Below are positions 7,815 through 9,010 of a stretch of DNA of 9,010 bases, piece by piece. Within the stretch, counting starts at the first letter, position 1. Every line of letters starts with the position of its first letter. The stretch comes from Candidatus Bandiella numerosa (GTDB lineage: Bacteria > Pseudomonadota > Alphaproteobacteria > Rickettsiales > Midichloriaceae). The stretch is from positions 1 through 9,010 of the forward strand of contig NZ_JAJBJD010000027.1 in the NCBI RefSeq assembly GCF_021811875.1, read 5' to 3'. Both the position numbers and the translations under genes were made by a program. The notes beneath the pieces are model-generated. The model searched no databases and had not been told where the DNA came from. It worked only from the letters and a program-made list of their open reading frames with translations.

Positions 7815-8810
7815 TTAACTAATACCAATAATTTGCTTAACTATGCTGATATTTTTTTCAGCAATAGCTTTCGCTTTCATTGTTCCATTTTTTGCGATTT
7901 CTTCAAGGTATTTTTTATCTTCCATGATTTGAATCGTTTTTTGATGAATTGGACAGATTTTCTTTATAATAACATCAGCTAAAGCCTCTTTGAATTCAGA
8001 ATTCTTCATTAATTCAAAATTTTTAACAACTTTATTAACATCAATCTCCGTAAAAGACGAATATATGTCTATGAGGTTTGAAATTTCAGGTCTATCGGTT
8101 GGATTATAGCTAATGCCTGGAGCATCGTCTGTTTTAGCTTTACGAATTTTCTTTCTTATTAATTCTTCATTATCAGACATATTTATTCTAGAAAGGTCAG
8201 ATGGATCAGATTTACTCATTTTTTTAAAAGCATCCTTTAAACTCATAATTCTCTTTGCTTTAGAATCTATTGCAACATCAGGAATTGTAAAAATTTCTTT
8301 ACCTACTTTCTTATTAAATGAAATTGCAATATCTCTAGTAAGCTCTATATGTTGCTTTTGATCTTCTCCAACAGGAACAATATTAGCATTATAAAGCAAA
8401 ATATCTGCTGCCATTAAAACTGGATATGAATATAATCCCAGATTGGCCGTCTCTTTATTTTTTCCAGCTTTATCTTTAAATTGAGTCATCCTATTGAGCC
8501 ATCCCATTTGTGTAAAGCAACTGAGTATCCAAGTAAGCTCAGAATGCTCAGAAATCTTTGATTGACGAAATATAGTTACATTATCTGGATTAAGACCAGC
8601 TGCAATATAAAGTGCAATATTATATCTAATATTTTCCTGCAATTCCTGTGGATTAAAATTTGAGGTCAGTGAATGCAAATCGACTATACAAAACAAACAA
8701 TCATATTGTTGTTGCATTGCCACCCAATTCTTAATTGCTCCCAGATAATTACCTATTGTTATTTTGCCAGTTGGCTGTATTCCTGAGAAAACTCTTTTTT
8801 TATTATTCAT
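7815..8810 (-). CDS. trpS: Tryptophanyl-tRNA synthetase, complete
   Basis: TrpRS is a cytosolic class Ic synthetase, homodimeric in this family, that charges tRNA-Trp with tryptophan using ATP. At 331 residues it has the normal bacterial length. The HIGH-type signature appears as PTGKITIGNYLGA (13-25), where the usual His is Thr, as in E. coli TrpRS. PVLMAADILLY (130-140) includes D136, in the position that contacts the tryptophan indole in well-studied TrpRS enzymes. VGEDQKQH (147-154) is the conserved dimer and substrate segment, and KMSKS is at 197-201, followed by DPSD. The C-terminal helical part is the anticodon-binding region. The ATG gives the family N terminus (FSGIQPTG), though no Shine-Dalgarno sequence is visible before it. 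It is the first gene of a probable trpS-polA transcript, behind a leader with an inverted repeat. I see no T-box and no tryptophan-codon leader peptide. Confidence 0.98.
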   Translation of the reverse strand: MNNKKRVFSGIQPTGKITIGNYLGAIKNWVAMQQQYDCLFCIVDLHSLTSNFNPQELQENIRYNIALYIAAGLNPDNVTIFRQSKISEHSELTWILSCFTQMGWLNRMTQFKDKAGKNKETANLGLYSYPVLMAADILLYNANIVPVGEDQKQHIELTRDIAISFNKKVGKEIFTIPDVAIDSKAKRIMSLKDAFKKMSKSDPSDLSRINMSDNEELIRKKIRKAKTDDAPGISYNPTDRPEISNLIDIYSSFTEIDVNKVVKNFELMKNSEFKEALADVIIKKICPIHQKTIQIMEDKKYLEEIAKNGTMKAKAIAEKNISIVKQIIGIS

Positions 8811-8856
8811 ACAATTTTTTATTATTGAAAGCTAGGTGATGATACAATAATATCGT

Positions 8857-8890
8857 GGCCTTTTCTAGGGATAATTAATTATAAAAGGCC
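8857..8890. repeat. Perfect 8-bp inverted repeat in the trpS leader
   Basis: GGCCTTTT (8857-8864) and AAAAGGCC (8883-8890) are perfect inverted copies separated by 18 bp. Neither strand has a T tract after the hairpin, so it is not an intrinsic terminator. The arms flank a TATAAT and the likely start point of trpS, which suggests an operator or leader hairpin. Alternatively the right arm marks the edge of an IS-like sequence. Confidence 0.6.
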
Positions 8891-9008
8891 GTTGCATAAA
8901 TGCAAAGCAAGGAAGATATGCAATAAATGGATTTAAAAAATTAGATTCATATAAAGAAGAACGATAAGTTTGGTATAAAAGCTGATAGAATAATAGGAAT
9001 TCAAGAAA
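8865..9008 (-). other. Open frame entering from the window edge, doubtful partial gene
   Basis: A minus-strand frame is open from the edge for 47 codons to a TAG at 8865-8867. The peptide is aromatic and hydrophobic, and ends in AYLPCFAFMQRPFIINYP. The last part is simply the translation of the IS5-like terminus. The only in-frame ATG is near its end. It may be the 3' end of a gene beyond the window that runs into the IS-like sequence, or just an open stretch. I do not recognise it. Confidence 0.2.
8878..8906 (-). promoter_or_regulatory. Candidate sigma70-type promoter for trpS-polA
   Basis: On the minus strand, a perfect TATAAT (8878-8883) is preceded at 17 bp by TTTGCA (8901-8906), four of six to TTGACA. 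The start point would be near 8871, with a leader of about 60 nt. The promoter overlaps one arm of the 8-bp inverted repeat. Confidence 0.45.
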
Positions 9009-9010
9009 GT
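8887..9010 (+). other. Possible IS5-type element terminus at the window edge
   Basis: From 8887 the plus strand reads GGCCGTTGCATAAATGC, which resembles the GGCxxxGTTGCATAAA-type ends of many IS5-family elements. TTGCAT/ATGCAA arms lie at 8892-8905 and a further ATGCAA at 8918-8923. Beyond this there is no complete reading frame: ATGGATTTA at 8927 hits a stop after five codons, and short open stretches in shifted frames follow. It could be an IS end, a decayed remnant, or ordinary spacer. The partner end, the transposase and any target duplication would lie outside the window, so this rests on resemblance only. Confidence 0.3.

Noticed and set aside
8857..8890. GGCCTTTT/AAAAGGCC hairpin as an intrinsic terminator
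   Set aside because: No T tract follows the hairpin on either strand, and it lies directly before trpS.
8811..9010. T-box riboswitch or tryptophan attenuator leader for trpS
   Set aside because: The likely leader is only about 60 nt, with no T-box sequence, no run of TGG codons and no terminator hairpin with a T tract.
1..9010. tRNA genes, rRNA genes, CRISPR arrays, or a defence or toxin-antitoxin system
   Set aside because: The spacers are at most 238 bp. I saw no cloverleaf with a TTCGAAT-type arm, no regularly spaced repeats and no additional conserved frames.

Overview
The window is a compact, AT-rich stretch (GC content low by eye, not computed) with five complete housekeeping genes. 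All five are on the minus strand, so transcription runs from high to low coordinates: trpS, polA, groES, groEL, secA. The low GC, Lys/Ile/Asn-rich proteins, RpoH-like chaperonin promoter and an apparently proofreading-deficient Pol I fit an AT-rich alphaproteobacterium, most likely a Rickettsiales-like or other host-associated lineage. This placement is an inference from protein style. I could not search databases, and I cannot name a genus.

Layout, in transcription order. 8811-9010 is the trpS leader: a sigma70-like promoter overlapped by a perfect 8-bp inverted repeat, next to sequence resembling an IS5-type terminus. trpS (8810-7815) and polA (7812-5245) are separated by 2 bp and are probably one transcript. 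5012-5244 is a 233-bp spacer with a weak candidate polA terminator and then the groES promoter region, where an RpoH-like and a sigma70-like promoter overlap. groES (5011-4721) and groEL (4703-3048) form the usual chaperonin operon, each with a strong Shine-Dalgarno sequence, closed by a textbook intrinsic terminator at 2989-3022. secA (2884-239) follows with its own candidate promoter. 1-238 holds no recognised gene, only small palindromes, a weak terminator-like hairpin and a doubtful 55-codon open frame.

Functionally these are core genes: tryptophan charging, DNA repair and Okazaki-fragment processing, protein folding, and Sec-dependent export. SecA and GroEL/ES both handle unfolded proteins, but secA looks separately transcribed. 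The catalytic motifs I looked for are present in every gene except the 3'-5' exonuclease region of PolA. I found no tRNA, rRNA, CRISPR array, complete mobile element or undescribed multi-gene system. The points worth checking lie in the regulatory spacers, the PolA middle domain and the possible IS end at the right edge.
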